Assembly: GCA_050084515.1 (NCBI GenBank)
Contig: CM114271.1
Span: 48,360,001-48,424,000 of the forward strand
DNA length: 64,000 bases
From: Blasia pusilla
Taxonomy: Eukaryota; Marchantiophyta; Marchantiopsida; Blasiales
Reading direction: 5' to 3'
Part shown: positions 11,450-23,310 of the stretch, in pieces
Numbering within the stretch: position 1 is the first letter of the stretch
How the letters are laid out: each line of letters starts with the position of its first letter
Notes under the pieces: model-generated
Seen by the model: only the letters and a program-made list of their open reading frames with translations
What the model was told of the DNA's origin: nothing
Databases searched by the model: none
Position numbers and translations under genes: made by a program

Positions 11450-12515
11450 CCAGAGGAGGGTATTTGGGTGTTGGATCTCTTTGGAGGGATCAGCAGTAGG
11501 TTAGCTGCTGTTTTGCACGAACAAAAATACATGTATGTGGAGATTGATGATGTTGCGAGGCGCGATTAACTTCATAATATGGCGCAATTACGCCTCCGTT
11601 TTCCGAGTTTTTGTCTACGTTCGCCATTTAGGGTTACCAGAGTTCCCTACCGAGGGACATTTCATTGTTGGGGGCGTAGGAATTGGAGCGCGTAAAGACC
11701 ATAGACTTGGTCATTGCTCGTTGGCCATGTTAGGGCTAGTCGAGTGCTGGATGGGGTAGCGGATTAGCTGATTCTCGGTCCAGGTTATTTTGGGAGATGA
11801 TGTAGATCTTGCGAAACTTGCAGGAGCATCAATCTCGTCCTCCGACATATATTTTGGAGAATGTACCGATTTTGGGCGATTGGAGGTCCTGTGTAGTGAG
11901 AAGTGCACATCAAGTGCATGCATGGATCGGCCTGGTAGCTTTTTTGGATGCCGCGAGTGTGGGTTCACGAGCACATTACCTGCGTCTTTGGTGGACCAAT
12001 TTGGTACCACACGAGGTGTTGCGGAGGGCATATGCGAGAGTGGAGCGTCCCTCCGATTTGTTGATGGATTCTATATTGGATCCGGGCCGTCGATCACAGG
12101 CAGTGAGGCTAGATAATTGACCATCGTTAACTATGGTCAACAGGATTGGCATGCCACGGGCAGCCTTTCCCACATTGGTGAGTTTTCCTGCTTCCTATGC
12201 ATTCAAGGAGGCCGGACTTGGCTTGGTTTGGGATGACCAGGTACAAAGGTTGGTGGAGGCCAACGCCAATAAGCGAGCGTGAGTGATGGGATTTCCCACA
12301 GGAGTGACGGCAGTAGGGTCACTATCAGAGGCATCACGACGTCATGTCTTGGGTCAGGCGATGGACTTGAACTGCTTAACATGGATTTTCAGCTTAGGAG
12401 TAGCTGAGCTACGTTGTTTCAGGATGCGACAGATCACAACAGTTGCGTTGGTGAACCCCATGCCTACCAAGACGGTTGAGGCGGTGGCTGGGGCTGAGAC
12501 CCGATGAGATTGAGT
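11450..12515 (+). pseudogene. Copy A cytosine-5 DNA methyltransferase domain
   Basis: Successive blocks carry the C5-MTase motifs in linear order. Motif I is WVLDLFGGISSRLAAVL (11463-11515) and motif II is KYMYVEIDDVARRD. Motif IV is DLVIARWPC followed by TAG where copy D has CAG, so PCQ became PC-stop (11725-11733). The RSRLFWEMM helix follows. Motif VI is YILENVPILGD (ENV at 11857-11865) and motif VIII is the SRAHYLRLWWTNLVP block. Motif IX is VMGFPTGVTA and motif X is RRHVLGQAMDLNCLTWIF (about 12,335-12,390). Order I to X without permutation resembles DNMT3 rather than plant DRM, whose motifs are rearranged. It lies between protease and RT, so it was probably part of the Pol polyprotein. 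Several TAG/TGA stops make this copy dead. Confidence 0.88.
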
Positions 12516-13510
12516 TTCGCAACCCTCATGACCAAACGAGTCCCAAAGCGGAACATCGGAACACTAGCGGGCTCACGCTAAGATGGTTTGCGCGTTGGAG
12601 TGGTCTCGGAGAAGAGACAAGAGACGAGACGCAAGTGAGGCTTCGCGTTTCATATTTTGTGGTCGCGACTGAAAAACCTGGACCAAACGCGGATCAAGAC
12701 TTGAGAGGAGTCAAGTCTAGGAAGTGGATTGCCAAAGGAAGGAATCCGGATTTGGGACGCCACTAGCGTTTGAGAGTTTCCGATTGTATTTGTGACCATA
12801 ACTTTTAGTGCCATGATGCGCTTGGGACGACTAAGAATGCGTTGGAAAGCTTATGGAAAGTCTGTTCAGGTGCACTAAAGATCTCTGCAAATGCATGCGT
12901 AGCGGCTGAGAAACAACCCGAAAATGACTATAAGTAGAGTCGGATTGAGGGCCACAATGAAGGGCCCGACCATCCTTTTCCAAAGGTGGGGGGTTAGTGG
13001 AGATCCCCAGAAGTACTATTAAGGGGGAAGGTCTCCAAGGGTGCTTGGGACTTGAACGCCACTTTGGGCGCCACGGGGCGGCTCAAGGGCATGGAACGGA
13101 TTGGGAGTTTGGAGTTGGGTTTGGAAACCTGAACCAAGTCTATTGAGGTGAATTTTAGAGATCCCTCTTGGATTCCAACCCGTGACTCAATTACTTAGGT
13201 CTCGGTTAGGAACTCGCGCGAGGTTTGTTGAACAGTTGGGACCTCTAAGCATGCAAGTGTTGTTTTAGGTTTCTGGACTAACCAGAAAGTATGTTCCAAG
13301 TCTTGAAGGATTTGCCATGTTGGGAACTTAGGAATGAGGGAAGGTTGAGCTTGATGAGATGCTGAGTTGAGGACTCGGTGGGTTGGAAGGCCGCTTGACC
13401 CAAAGCAAGACTAATGTGAGTGCGTTTGGGTGTAGGTTGGCGATGAGAGCGTGTCCTACTAAACGTACGCTTCCGCAACACTAAGATTGACGTTCAAGGA
13501 GAGTAGGCGC
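12515..13510. mobile_element. ~1 kb non-coding insertion in copy A (solo-LTR candidate)
   Basis: Copy C passes directly from a gctggggacgagatc tract (41,441 on) to an accaaggataatc tract. Copy A has the same two flanks separated by about 1 kb (12,500 and 13,515). The extra DNA has no coding frame, contains a ctataagtagag TATA-like tract at about 12,938, and is more GC-rich than its host. Ends and target duplication could not be set exactly. Confidence 0.5.
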
Positions 13511-13844
13511 ATGACATCGACACACCAAGGGTGATCAGGAGCGAAACCCTTGGACTTCTTGGGATGTTTTGCATGTACGCCAGGAGATGGTAGCCACAGC
13601 ATCGAGCGTGGTTCAGGAAATTACACATGGAGATCCAATTTTGTAGTTGGCTGGAAGGGAGCAGTCGAGTTTTGTTGTCCGAGACGGGGTTGCACCATAG
13701 CAACCACCGACACCCACGTCGGAGAGTTCTACCCTAGTCACAATGGAGACTTGGGAACCAGATATGGGCCCTAAGTTGACAAGAGGAGAGCGGCACGGCA
13801 TATACTAGTTCCTTAGGAGTTATAGGAGCTGTTTTTCATTTAGT

Positions 13845-14690
13845 ATGCATGATTTGGGTACACTGAAAGGTCCAGGGATCCGCATTGAGTTGTCGAGTAA
13901 CACTCTGATCTTGCGAAGACCCTACAAGTATAATGACATGGAGAAGGATCTTATTTAGAGTAGGAGCCAAGACTTGGTTGGAGCAGGACTAGTGGAGATG
14001 TTGCATGGAGAGTATGCATGTGCCACTATCATGCCCGCCAAGAAGGATGTGCATGGCAACTAGACGGATAGGCGGATGTGTGGAGATTACCGACCTATCA
14101 ATCGACAGAAAAATTCCGATAGGTATGCCATGCCCACTCTTGAGGAGATCTTTGATGCTATTGAGCATGCAAAGGTCTTCAATTTGTTAGATCTTTGAGG
14201 CGGATACCATCAACTGCCTATCAAATTGGAGAACAGGCAGAAGACGACATTTTAGGGCATCGATCCTCACGGGAAGGATTGCTTGTACTAGTGGCGGTTC
14301 TTACCATTTGGGTTAAAGAATACCTTGGCTGAGTTTCAGAGGGTCATGTGTAGGATCTTGGTAGGTCTAGATTTTTCTAGGTGTTATATTGATGACATCG
14401 TAGTGTTTAGCGCCACGATTGAGGAGCATGAGCGACATTTAGAGGAGGTGTTTCGACGATTGCAATTACATGGGCTAAAGCTATATCTAGGCAAGTGCAA
14501 GTTCTTCTATGACCAGATTGAGTACCTGGGTCATACGATATACCTATTGGTTCTTGGTGTGCAGCAGACAAAGGTAGAGGCTATTTCACACATTCCACGC
14601 CCTAGAGATATGAGTCGAGTTTGTGCATTCATGGGATTGGCGAACTTCTATTGACGGTACGTCAAGGGTTTTACTTCGATGGCAAAGCCG
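13845..14690 (+). pseudogene. Copy A reverse transcriptase
   Basis: Gypsy RT blocks are visible: LGTLKGPGIRIELSS, the palm entry EMLHGEYACATIMPAKKDVH, RRMCGDYRPINRQ, GGYHQLPI, FLPFGLKNTLAEFQRVM, and the catalytic box CYIDDIVVFS (YIDD, about 14,375-14,404). KCKFFYDQIEYLGHTIY and the thumb up to ANFY follow. Stops interrupt it at several points; most have a CAG, CGA or TGG codon in the matching place of copy B or D. Confidence 0.9.
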
Positions 14691-15200
14691 CTAACCTTGC
14701 TGACCAAGGTGGATCAGGAGTGGCACTTGGGGGATGAGCAAGAGAGAGCATTTCAGCTGCTTAAGGATAGATTGACGTCCGCGTCCATATTGAGGAGACC
14801 GATTAAGGGGCGTCCTTTCCAGTTGCATACAGTTTGGAGCATGTTGGGGCTTGGATTTGTGCTCAACCAGCATGACGATGATGGTAGAGAGTTTGTGGTG
14901 GCTTACGCTAGTCGCTCAAACAATGCTGCAGAGGCAAAGTATAGCTTGTATGAGGGTAAGTGCTTGGCTGTAGTGTGGACTGTCGCACATTTCAGATGTT
15001 ATCTATTCAGAAATCCCTTTACCATCATTACTGATCATCAGCCATTAAGTGGTTGATGCAGTCCGATAAGCTTATAGTGTAGCTTGCAAGGTGGGCTCTT
15101 TTATTGCAGGTCATAGACCTGGGAGGCTCAACCAAGATGTAGATGGTTTGAGCCGTAACCCATGCCCGAGTTAGCAAGATGCGATTGGAGCTCGTTGACA
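14690..15200 (+). pseudogene. Copy A RNase H
   Basis: Continues from RT with AKPLTLLTKVDQEWHLGDEQ, PFQLHTVWSMLGLGFVLNQH (first Asp replaced: copy D has HTDWS), VVAYASRSNNAAEAKYS and EGKCLAVVWTVAHFRCYL (Glu present), then TDHQPL. A frameshift at about 15,050 ends the frame. The tether region (VIDLGGSTKM...) is shifted. Confidence 0.85.
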
Positions 15201-15479
15201 TGGTGAGAGTGATGAGGAGTTGGTGCCAAGATGGCATGCGTCAGCCTATTTGGGTTTGTTGGTTATCAAGAGCCAGATTACAGAGACTTCGATGGCGAGG
15301 TCTGATGGAGAGTCCTTAGATCCAGAGGCTGGTGAGGAGACGACAGGTGGCCGAGACATTCACGACGATGGAGTGGTCTTGGAGTACCTACGTACTGGCA
15401 GCGTCGCGAGCACAGTGGGTGCTAGAGAGCGGGATCGATCCTACAGCGAGCCATACAGTTCTGGTGGGAGGGGACACAT

Positions 15480-16630
15480 GTGTTGTAGGTGTGGGAGGAT
15501 GGTAGAGTGCGTGTAGTGCCTCATCCTTTGTAGAAAGCACGTTTGGTGCATTATGCCCATAAGGAGTTGGGTTATTTTGGAGTGAAGCGGACGTACAACT
15601 TGCTCCAGATTCAATATTGGTGGCGAGGCATGTAGAATAACGTTTAGCAGTTTGTAGCGAGATGCATGGTGTGTGATTGAGTCCGAGCATCGTTCAATGC
15701 TCCGACTCCATAGTTGCATCCACTTTCGATCATGGGTTTAGGTTATAGATGGAGTTTGGATTTTGCAGGACCTGTACCTTTGACAAAGCGCCATAGTTGT
15801 TTTGTGTTGGTGATGGTTGAGCATTTCTCCAAGTGGATAGAGTTGGTTGCATTGCCTGACAAAGCAAGTGAGGGAGTAGCGTATGCCTTCCTGGATCGGG
15901 TGTGGAGTCATTACGGCGCATCAACTGAGGTATTGACAAACCACAGTACAGAGTTCCGCGGGGAGTTTTAGGCCTTGTGTGATCAGGCACTGATCGACCA
16001 CTACACTACTTTGCGAGATCATTGAGAGGCGGATGGACTAGCGGAGCGGGTTGTGCAGACGGTGAAGAGAAAACTACGCAAGTATGGCTTGCAGAGAGGT
16101 CACCTAGGAGATTGGGACCTCCAGTTTCCGTGGTTGGCGATGGGATACAGATTCAGCAAGCAGGCATCCTTAGCGTCTTTCTCACCGTACTTGCTTTTCT
16201 ATGGTCGAGAGCCAGATTTACCTATGGCCATTCGTCAAGATGTTGGTAAGGTATTGAACCTTGATGACCTTGATGTATGGATGCGAGCATGTTCTCAGAG
16301 GGCTGAATTATTTCGGAGTGTGATGCCCATGGCGTTTAAGGACTTAGCGATTGTGTAGCATCGGCATACATTGAGGTACGCGACTATACGGGGAGGAGGT
16401 TATCGACCTACTATCTGGAGGTTTCATCAGGGAGACTATGTCTACTTGCAGCAAACGGCACCCACGATATTGGATGTGACTGCAGGGCGCACCATCTTGA
16501 GAGTGCCTGAGGTTTTGCCATCATCTGTTCTCTTATTGGAGGGATGCGATGGTATGGTTTGGAAGGACCATGTGCGTAATTGTGCACCGTGTCACCTTTC
16601 GAACATTGACAGTACAATTGATATGAGCTT
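15480..16630 (+). pseudogene. Copy A integrase
   Basis: HHCC-type zinc entry (VHYAHKELGYFGVKRTYN, then RCMVCD), the catalytic core starting GLGYRWSLDFAGPVPLTK (first Asp), EVLTNHSTEFRG (second Asp replaced by Asn; copies B and C keep LTD), a frameshifted EADGLAERVVQTVK (Glu), then the C-terminal region FRSVMPMAFKDLAIV, GGGYRPTIWRFHQGDYVYLQ. TAG stops occur in APTP*LHP and GEF*ALCDQ at positions where copies B-D have Gln. Confidence 0.85.
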
Positions 16631-16810
16631 AGAAGTAGTTCCTACAGGCTTGCGATGTAGGTTGTGTGGTTTTGCCCGCGGTGTAGCCACTATGCTAGTC
16701 TCTGATGGATGTTTGAGAGGATGGCATATGGCATGTTTGACACCATCTCTCACCTTAGGGACAATGGATGTGTCCCAGATATACATTGCGTAGGTAGTTC
16801 TACATTCTGA
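16630..16810 (+). pseudogene. Copy A PHD finger, one zinc ligand lost
   Basis: After the integrase the frame reads LRCRLCGFARGVATMLVSDG then CLRGWHMACLTP, and, after a 1-nt shift, WMCP. Compared with the complete finger in copy D, the third Cys is Ser (VSDGC for VCDRC) and the last Cys is Tyr. The C4HC3 spacing is otherwise kept. Confidence 0.75.
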
Positions 16811-16970
16811 CTTGTGTCTGTGATATGGATGATAAGAAGGCGACTAATGATGGGGCCACATGAGCACTCGACCTTCTTGCTCTTAGCGCCCGAGAGATGT
16901 ATATCATGGTAGGTAGGGATAGATGGCTATCTGGAGTTAGAGGGACCTAACCATCAGCTAGGAGGGCGAT

Positions 16971-17745
16971 TGGAGATATTTTGGTACTTCTTGTCTCGTT
17001 GTTTAGAAGCCATGAGTTAGCATGGGATCATGCGTGTTTGTGTGTGTGAGTTCGGTGATAGCAATGTATGTTGTGTAGCGATGTGTATGCGCACAACAAC
17101 TATCACGTCATTTAGGATAGATCGGTGAGATCTAGTAGAGCGCCTTCGCGAGCAGTGGAGGATAGGCTGTGGAGGTTGAGATGACTTGCTAAGGCCCTGG
17201 AAAACTTGAGAGAGCAGGTTTCCCCTTCGTTTCGGCTCATTTGGAGCCATATTGAGGAACTTACTATTTTAGGTAAATACCATTTTGAGTATATGGTATA
17301 ATTTCTATTTTTGGTAAGTGGTCTTTGACCTCCTACATCAGGTCAAGAGCCAAGGAGGTGACTTGGGAGCATAGGTTATCATGGAGAAAGCTTGGGAGAG
17401 GGAAGGGGTATACCTCAAGGAGAGAGAGGTTGAGAGCTCATTCTCTCTTTGTAAAACCTCTTTGCATGAGGCGACGGAGCTATAGTCTTGCTTGCCTTGT
17501 ATGTGTAACCCAAGCCTCTCATTAGGAGAGTGGGTTTGGTTTGACATTGAAAGAGATATGTGAGAGTGCACACATTTGAGAGATCTGGTGTTGAGAGAGA
17601 TTGGATCTTGATTTATTGAAGATATTTTGGTACTTATTGTCTCGTTGTTTGGATGTCATAAGTTAACATGGGATCGTGTGTGTTTGTGTGTGTGTTCGGT
17701 GACAACGATGAATGTTGTGTAGCGATGCGTATATGTATGACAAAG
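16971..17745 (+). repeat. Copy A 3' LTR plus repeated LTR start
   Basis: The LTR begins with TGGAGATATTTTGGTAC at 16971, directly after the purine-rich tract. A near-identical ~120-bp block restarts at about 17,617 (tgaagatattttggtac...), so the first unit is about 646 bp long. The same block occurs in reverse at 46,890-47,012, and a related one in the copy D LTR. Both copy A and copy D show this doubled start. Confidence 0.65.
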
Positions 17746-17759
17746 TAGACAAAGGAGCG

Positions 17760-18780
17760 GCTCTTGCTCCCGTAAGCACTAACGTGAATAGGGAACACGT
17801 TCAAATACCACTTCCCAAAGTAGAAAGTCAACTCTACTCCTAATGATAACTTACCTGAAAGAGTTAGTTTCTCTATATACTTTCAAATGAGCCGAAACGA
17901 AAGGGAAATCTGTTCTCTCACGTTACCCGTGACGTGAGTAGGTCATTCACGATCTCTTGAAGTTGTCCTCTAATTTTGTCAAAGGCACCCTACTACAAAT
18001 TTATTGATCCATTTTAAAAGACTTGACAAAGTCATATCTATCATGCAATTTAGAGACACTTCGTCAATCCATAGCATGCTCAAAATAAGATGGAAATAGT
18101 TGCACAATAATAATTCATTATCATCGGAACATTGGAAGTGTGTATACCATTAATTTGTAGTACATCATCGTGGAACCCCATTCTACACTAAGGTTTATAG
18201 TGACCCCACCACAATATCACCAGGCAGGCAATTCCCACTTCCTTGGCCAATGGAGTGGGAATGGTACCCAAATGTCCCTTTCCTGATCTTCCCGATGCTG
18301 CCAAACATGTTCGGGTCGTTAGAACAAGAACTTTTATATTTAATGTGGCTAAACAAGAGACTAATCAACTTACGGAAATTTATATAGTCATTCGAGGATG
18401 TAGTTTGTTGTGACTACTTCGTTTGACACGGGTCATTTTCTGTTAAAAATACTTTTGGTCACCTTAGTTAGAGTCCTACGAAGTGGGAAGAGAAATTGAT
18501 AAAAAATAAATAAATGTTTAAATAGGGATCGGTGCAACTTAGGGCCCGTAAGATGCACTAACTAGTGTACGTCAAAAGGAGGGATGCGAAGACGTAGAGC
18601 CATGTATACTTCCACACATTTGACGATCCAAATTTGAAAATAAACTCGAAGCCAGTTATGAGAGACTTTCAAAACTAAAGCACATAGAAAGTATCACAAA
18701 ATTGAATCTAGCATGCCACGGATACTAACCTATGGGGTTAAACAAAGAACTGGACGATAAGTGTCCACATGACCTGAGAA
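17760..18780. other. No recognisable gene
   Basis: AT-rich, only short frames, no motif or repeat family I can name. Confidence 0.5.
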
Positions 18781-18783
18781 ACC

Positions 18784-21700
18784 TTGGACCATATTTCAAG
18801 AGATGAGCTTGTAGAGATGGTGGATTTGCTTACACCTCAATTCAACAAATTTGATGGTGAAAGCTTTTCTCGTAACAGGACGTGGCATATACTATCACCT
18901 GTAAGTCAAGTGAAGTGGGAGGAAGGTTACAAAAGTGCGGACAGCAGGCGTTCGGTGATCGAGAGTTTTGGTGAGCTGCATAAGTCTCGGAGGTCCTGGA
19001 GTTATCTGTAGTTCATCCCAATGAACATCTCTCATACGCTTCTGAAGGTTGGCTAAGTGCATAGCTTATGTGCGCACTAGCTTGAAGGGGTCGATGTCCC
19101 CGAATCTTGAATCGACTAGTAGAATTGCTCGCGGAGGATTCCCAAGATGTTAAGAGCACGCTGCATGTCATTTGTGCACTCGATTGACGAGATATATAGG
19201 CAACGGAAGCATTTTCCCAAATCTAGAAGAGAGTACTGGGCGTGTATGCAGCCACTTCCCAGTCTTGCTTAACACCTGACATATCATATGCCCGCGTGCT
19301 AGTGGAGGCCACAGTTTCCAACATCTCCAATACACTGTTGTACAGGTTATTGCGTTCGGGACAGAGTCTAATTCTATACGAAATGTCGCAGCCCTGCTAT
19401 TTAGAACGTGTCGATGTTGTTACACATTTCACCAGGAAAATGCTCTTCGTGAAACGAGTTACATCTGAAGCGTCTGCAGACTTGTTAGTAGAAGAACTGG
19501 AAATTAGTAATATAGAATCCATTTGCTTCTCTCCGGTGTACATCAAAGCACTTCTGAATCCTGTGATCGCATTGTAAGGGGTTAGTGATGAGATGTACAT
19601 CGGTGTATGGATGCGTGAATGGTCTACTCGTTCACAACCTTTTCTGCTTTCTCCTTCTCGCAGCTCAACGCTTGAGTCGGTATTTGGTTGATGGCAATCA
19701 GAATTTCCTCCAATCTAGGAAGTCGGTGTTCCTGGTTCCATAAAGTACGCCTGGCAGGATGTCAGAAAGCAGGCCCCGGCTATCATTCAGCAAAAACTCT
19801 ACGAGAATCATAAACGTATGAGCACTCCTCTTACGATGAGTGTGCATGTGATGTTACATGATCGATGGATGTGATAACAAGGGACACTTAAGAATAGCTC
19901 GTCCATTTACCTTCAGTTTTGAGAAAAGGATGTGTTCACCAGCGGTTACCTCAAACGCTCCATCCCTGTCAAGAATCGCACATCACATTCCTTAGGAAGC
20001 CATCCCTATGAATGTAACCCCGCCTTTTGCATTGAATTTCAATTTCTCAGTGAAAAGCTGCGGTACCACTACACGTACTGAGAGTTCAATTTTTTCTCTC
20101 ATATCTCCTCAAGAGAGGGTACTGGGGAAGCGGAATGCATGTGCACCACTTAACTTCGAATAAAGCGATCATTGCTGCGGACATTGAATTGCAAGATTAG
20201 GTCCAAGGTTTCGTCGCCATTCCTTCGTAAGACTAATCAGTACAGGAGCTGTAAATTGAAATCTATCATGTGCAGATGCAGTGAAAGACTAACCCGACCA
20301 GAACAAAGAGACCAGTCAAATGCATGCAGGGCCTACTTCAAGAACTTGTCATAGGAGATTCTGCAAAGTCAAATTTCAGCACTGAAGAAACGCCTGCGTT
20401 ATCGCTATGTTAGGGGGTCACCGCACGTACTCTTAATCCTCAAAAGTGACAGACATGTAGTGTTAGAGGTACGAGATCTTTGTGCGATAGTGAGGTGGAG
20501 AATCCTGTCTGCCGTGATGAAAGGAGTTCTTCACCTTGGTTGGATGTTCTCGTTTCCTAAAACCATGATGTCAGGATGTGCGTTTTCTGCATACAAGATA
20601 GCGTACGTCAGGAGCATATTGTTCATTTTCGAAGTCCGAGTTTGCATCTGCGCAGCCCTCGAAGTAAGTGTCCAGAGTAAACTCGTACGAAGGCCTGCCA
20701 GGAAGTGTAGATGCGGTGACGATGGAAAGGCAGTTTGAGACGGCGAGACGATGGCTGGATTGCTTACCTATTCCATCAGCAATTTTGATGAAATAGTCGG
20801 TACTTTCGGGTTTCTCGTGATACTCCACCAACACCTGCAATTGAATCGAGTGTAAGGTCATCAAGAATCCAGAGAATATCATGCAGGCAAAGCAGATTAT
20901 CCATGACCGATCGTGCTGGTATAATTGTAGTCATGGCGAAACAGTCGGCCACGAGCTATCAATTGCTAGGAACTCACGACGTTTGTACTGGGATCAATTT
21001 CTTCATGTTCCCACAACAGAAAAGCTGTCCCAATCTTCAGCTCCAGCTTTCGGCTATGGTGGTTCAACTCTTGAGTCCTGAAGGTGGATTCCAGGTAGTT
21101 TGCTACACCGACTGCCATCGCTAGACTACCAGCTTATCTGAGAGTGTCATAGGAGTTCACTTCTAGAAGTTGGACACCATATTCGAACGCCGAATTGACT
21201 TGCTTAGAGGTCACAAACACCAGCACGAGAGACGACAAGAAAGAAGTGTGAGATACCTCGCGAGGAGGAGGGACTTCCACTTTCGCACAGCAGGACATAC
21301 GATTCATTTGCCCCGCTTGAGTCGGGGAGTATTTCTGTATTTGACAGGGCAATCCATTCAAGACAGAGCTTCCCAAGGCAGCCGCAGCTTTCAGCGCCTT
21401 CAATTCTCCATAATGTTTGGCTGCTCCACCGGCAAACCTTGTTCCCAATGCCCAGCAGCTCCTCAAGTGCACCATTCTTACCTGATCCAATTCTCAATTC
21501 CACTCCAGCTCTGAAATCAATTGCAAACCCGTCTCGATCTGATTGCCTTCGGCCTCCTTCCTTTTCAGCTCAAACCCCAGCCATGTCTGTCCAGTGCTGA
21601 ACAGTAATTCCAATGTCAGGAACTCCTCGCAAGAAACAGGAACCTGGCCAATTCCTCTGTTCATGCACTAGACGGTTTCACATCTTCACCTGTACTTCGC

Positions 21701-23310
21701 TTCTTTTATTGCACCCTTGAGTTCTCCTTCTCCGATCTCCACCACATATACAAGCTAAAAGGTGGGAGGTCCAGATATCCCGCACGATAGAGCCAGAACG
21801 CAGAGCACTTATTCTCGCCCGTGCCCGGGATGGAGTGACGGGTCGGAGGACGATGTTCCCAGAGCCTTAATGGCTCCGGGTTTAGAGGTTCCCACTAAGT
21901 GGGAACCCGTGAACCCCTAATCTAGCCGCGATCCCATATCCCCCTTCCCGGGCGAAAGCCATAAGAGTCTTGCGGGAGACAATTTTCGACTCTGGCGAAT
22001 CTTGCGGGAAACACGAGGAAACACATCAAGTTTGAAGGATACGTCTACGCAACTTCGTCAAAGTTGCAGAACCAAGTGGCAGCTCTGGTTATTGACGATC
22101 AGCAATGAGAAGCCACGGTAGCAGACGTAGCAGCCGTGAACCGAGCTCATCTCAAGGTTGTCAAGCAATACGAGGGCACTCTCGAAGAATCGCTCTACTC
22201 GCACGCAAGCACTAGACCGAGTTGAAGACTTTAAGCACCCGCCAGGGCAAGGGGAGTAGGGCGTTGGATAAACTAACAAATTAAAGACCTGGAACTAGAA
22301 AATGAATTCAACGAATCTCTTGATGTATTGATCAAGGGAATGATTGTGTGGAGTCGTGTGGAATTCTGACGCTCTCTATGGTGCGTCTTAAGAGCTTCAG
22401 GATCTCATGTTGCACCCCATGAAACAAATATTTCGAAGACGGAAGCAATCCAGTGTATCCATTCCCTCAGTTTCGAGTGGTTTGCCCCTTCTGCTGGAGC
22501 ACAAGAAAGCTTGAGCGCCCACAACATTAATTTGATGTATAGGGTGAACCGGAGATCCCATCGAGTGAATCCCTGAGGTTATTGTGATCTCAAGTGTAGA
22601 CCTTTGATGTAGGTCTTGCAGACATGGACTTCAAGGGCAGCATACCGTCTGTAGGATCGACAAGAGAGAAATGCGCAGGGTGAAAACTGCGAGAAAACAT
22701 AGAACAGATGTAGTTGCTAACAACTCTGGAATTCCAGCTTGAACCAGTCATGAGATGGAGTGAAGAAACAGGTTGGCATTTCTCATTAGCTTCACATCCA
22801 GCAAACACCTCCAGACCAGCAAATGCAGTCATGGTACTCTTGAAGCAGTTGTTAAGTTTCGACCAATGAACCAAGACAAACCAACTCGTACAACTCCCTT
22901 GGGCACGATCCATAGAGTTTCCTATGGAACCTCTGGCAGATCGATCGATCCTCGAGTTTGCACTGGCTCCTCTGTCAACGAAACAAAGGTGTACCCACGT
23001 GCACATATGTGTGCATGTGAGTGGTTTTCCGCGCGAACAACAAAGCTACTTGCGTGCATTGAACACTTAGACACATGACATGTTTTCGAAAGGCATTCCA
23101 TCTGCTTCTACTAGCCACGGATCGAAGTGTAGAAATTCATCACTATTCAAGAGCAGTAGAGAGGAACCCAGGATCTTTCTATGACTGGCGCGGCATACAA
23201 CATGAAACATCGACTAACCGCTCAATCGACAAATACGTCCAACCAGTTACATGCTCAATCTATCGATTAATGATATGTATATGCAGTCTAGTAGTCGGCC
23301 ATGTGTAAGG
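18784..23310 (-). other. Unassigned region; possible multi-exon gene or pseudogene
   Basis: I cannot name this. On the minus strand several short blocks read like protein rather than noise. One, around 22,100-22,260, contains ERFFESALVLLDNLEMS. Another, 21,720-21,540, contains LVYVVEIGEGELKGAIKEA and FSTGQTWLGFELKRKEAEG. A third, 21,480-21,134, contains GELKALKAAAALGSSVL and NSAFEYGVQLLEVNSYDTLR. The next, 21,120-20,960, contains LKIGTAFLLWEHEEID. The last, 20,880-20,570, contains STDYFIKIADGIGKQ and SYEFTLDTYFEGC. Helical, leucine/alanine-rich composition suggests a soluble alpha-helical repeat protein. Stops lie between blocks and could be introns. Plus-strand frames of similar length exist (19,242-19,577; 20,460-20,738), so strand is not certain. 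Confidence 0.3.
21887..21907. repeat. Perfect 10-bp inverted repeat
   Basis: GGTTCCCACT, a single A, then AGTGGGAACC: a perfect 21-nt palindrome with 1-nt centre, inside a GC-rich stretch (21,810-22,000) that also repeats tcttgcggga twice. No function is evident. Confidence 0.6.

Larger units (their letters stand above)
9733..17745 (+). mobile_element. Copy A: Ty3/gypsy element with C5-methyltransferase and PHD finger, decayed
   Basis: In order on the plus strand: a Gag-like linker remnant with no capsid or knuckles left (9733-10720), protease DSGA (10748 on), linker, C5-methyltransferase (11450-12515), a ~1 kb insertion (about 12515-13510), RT (13845-14690), RNase H (14690-15200), integrase (15480-16600), PHD remnant (16640-16800), a purine-rich tract (ctaggagggcga, 16958-16969) and an LTR from about 16971. 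Domain order was checked against copies C and D. Every module carries stops or frameshifts. The 5' LTR was not found; the left end near 9733 is approximate. Confidence 0.85.

Noticed and set aside
21810-22010. GC-rich stretch considered as rRNA or organelle DNA
   Set aside because: No match to remembered rRNA or plastid signatures beyond a short palindrome.
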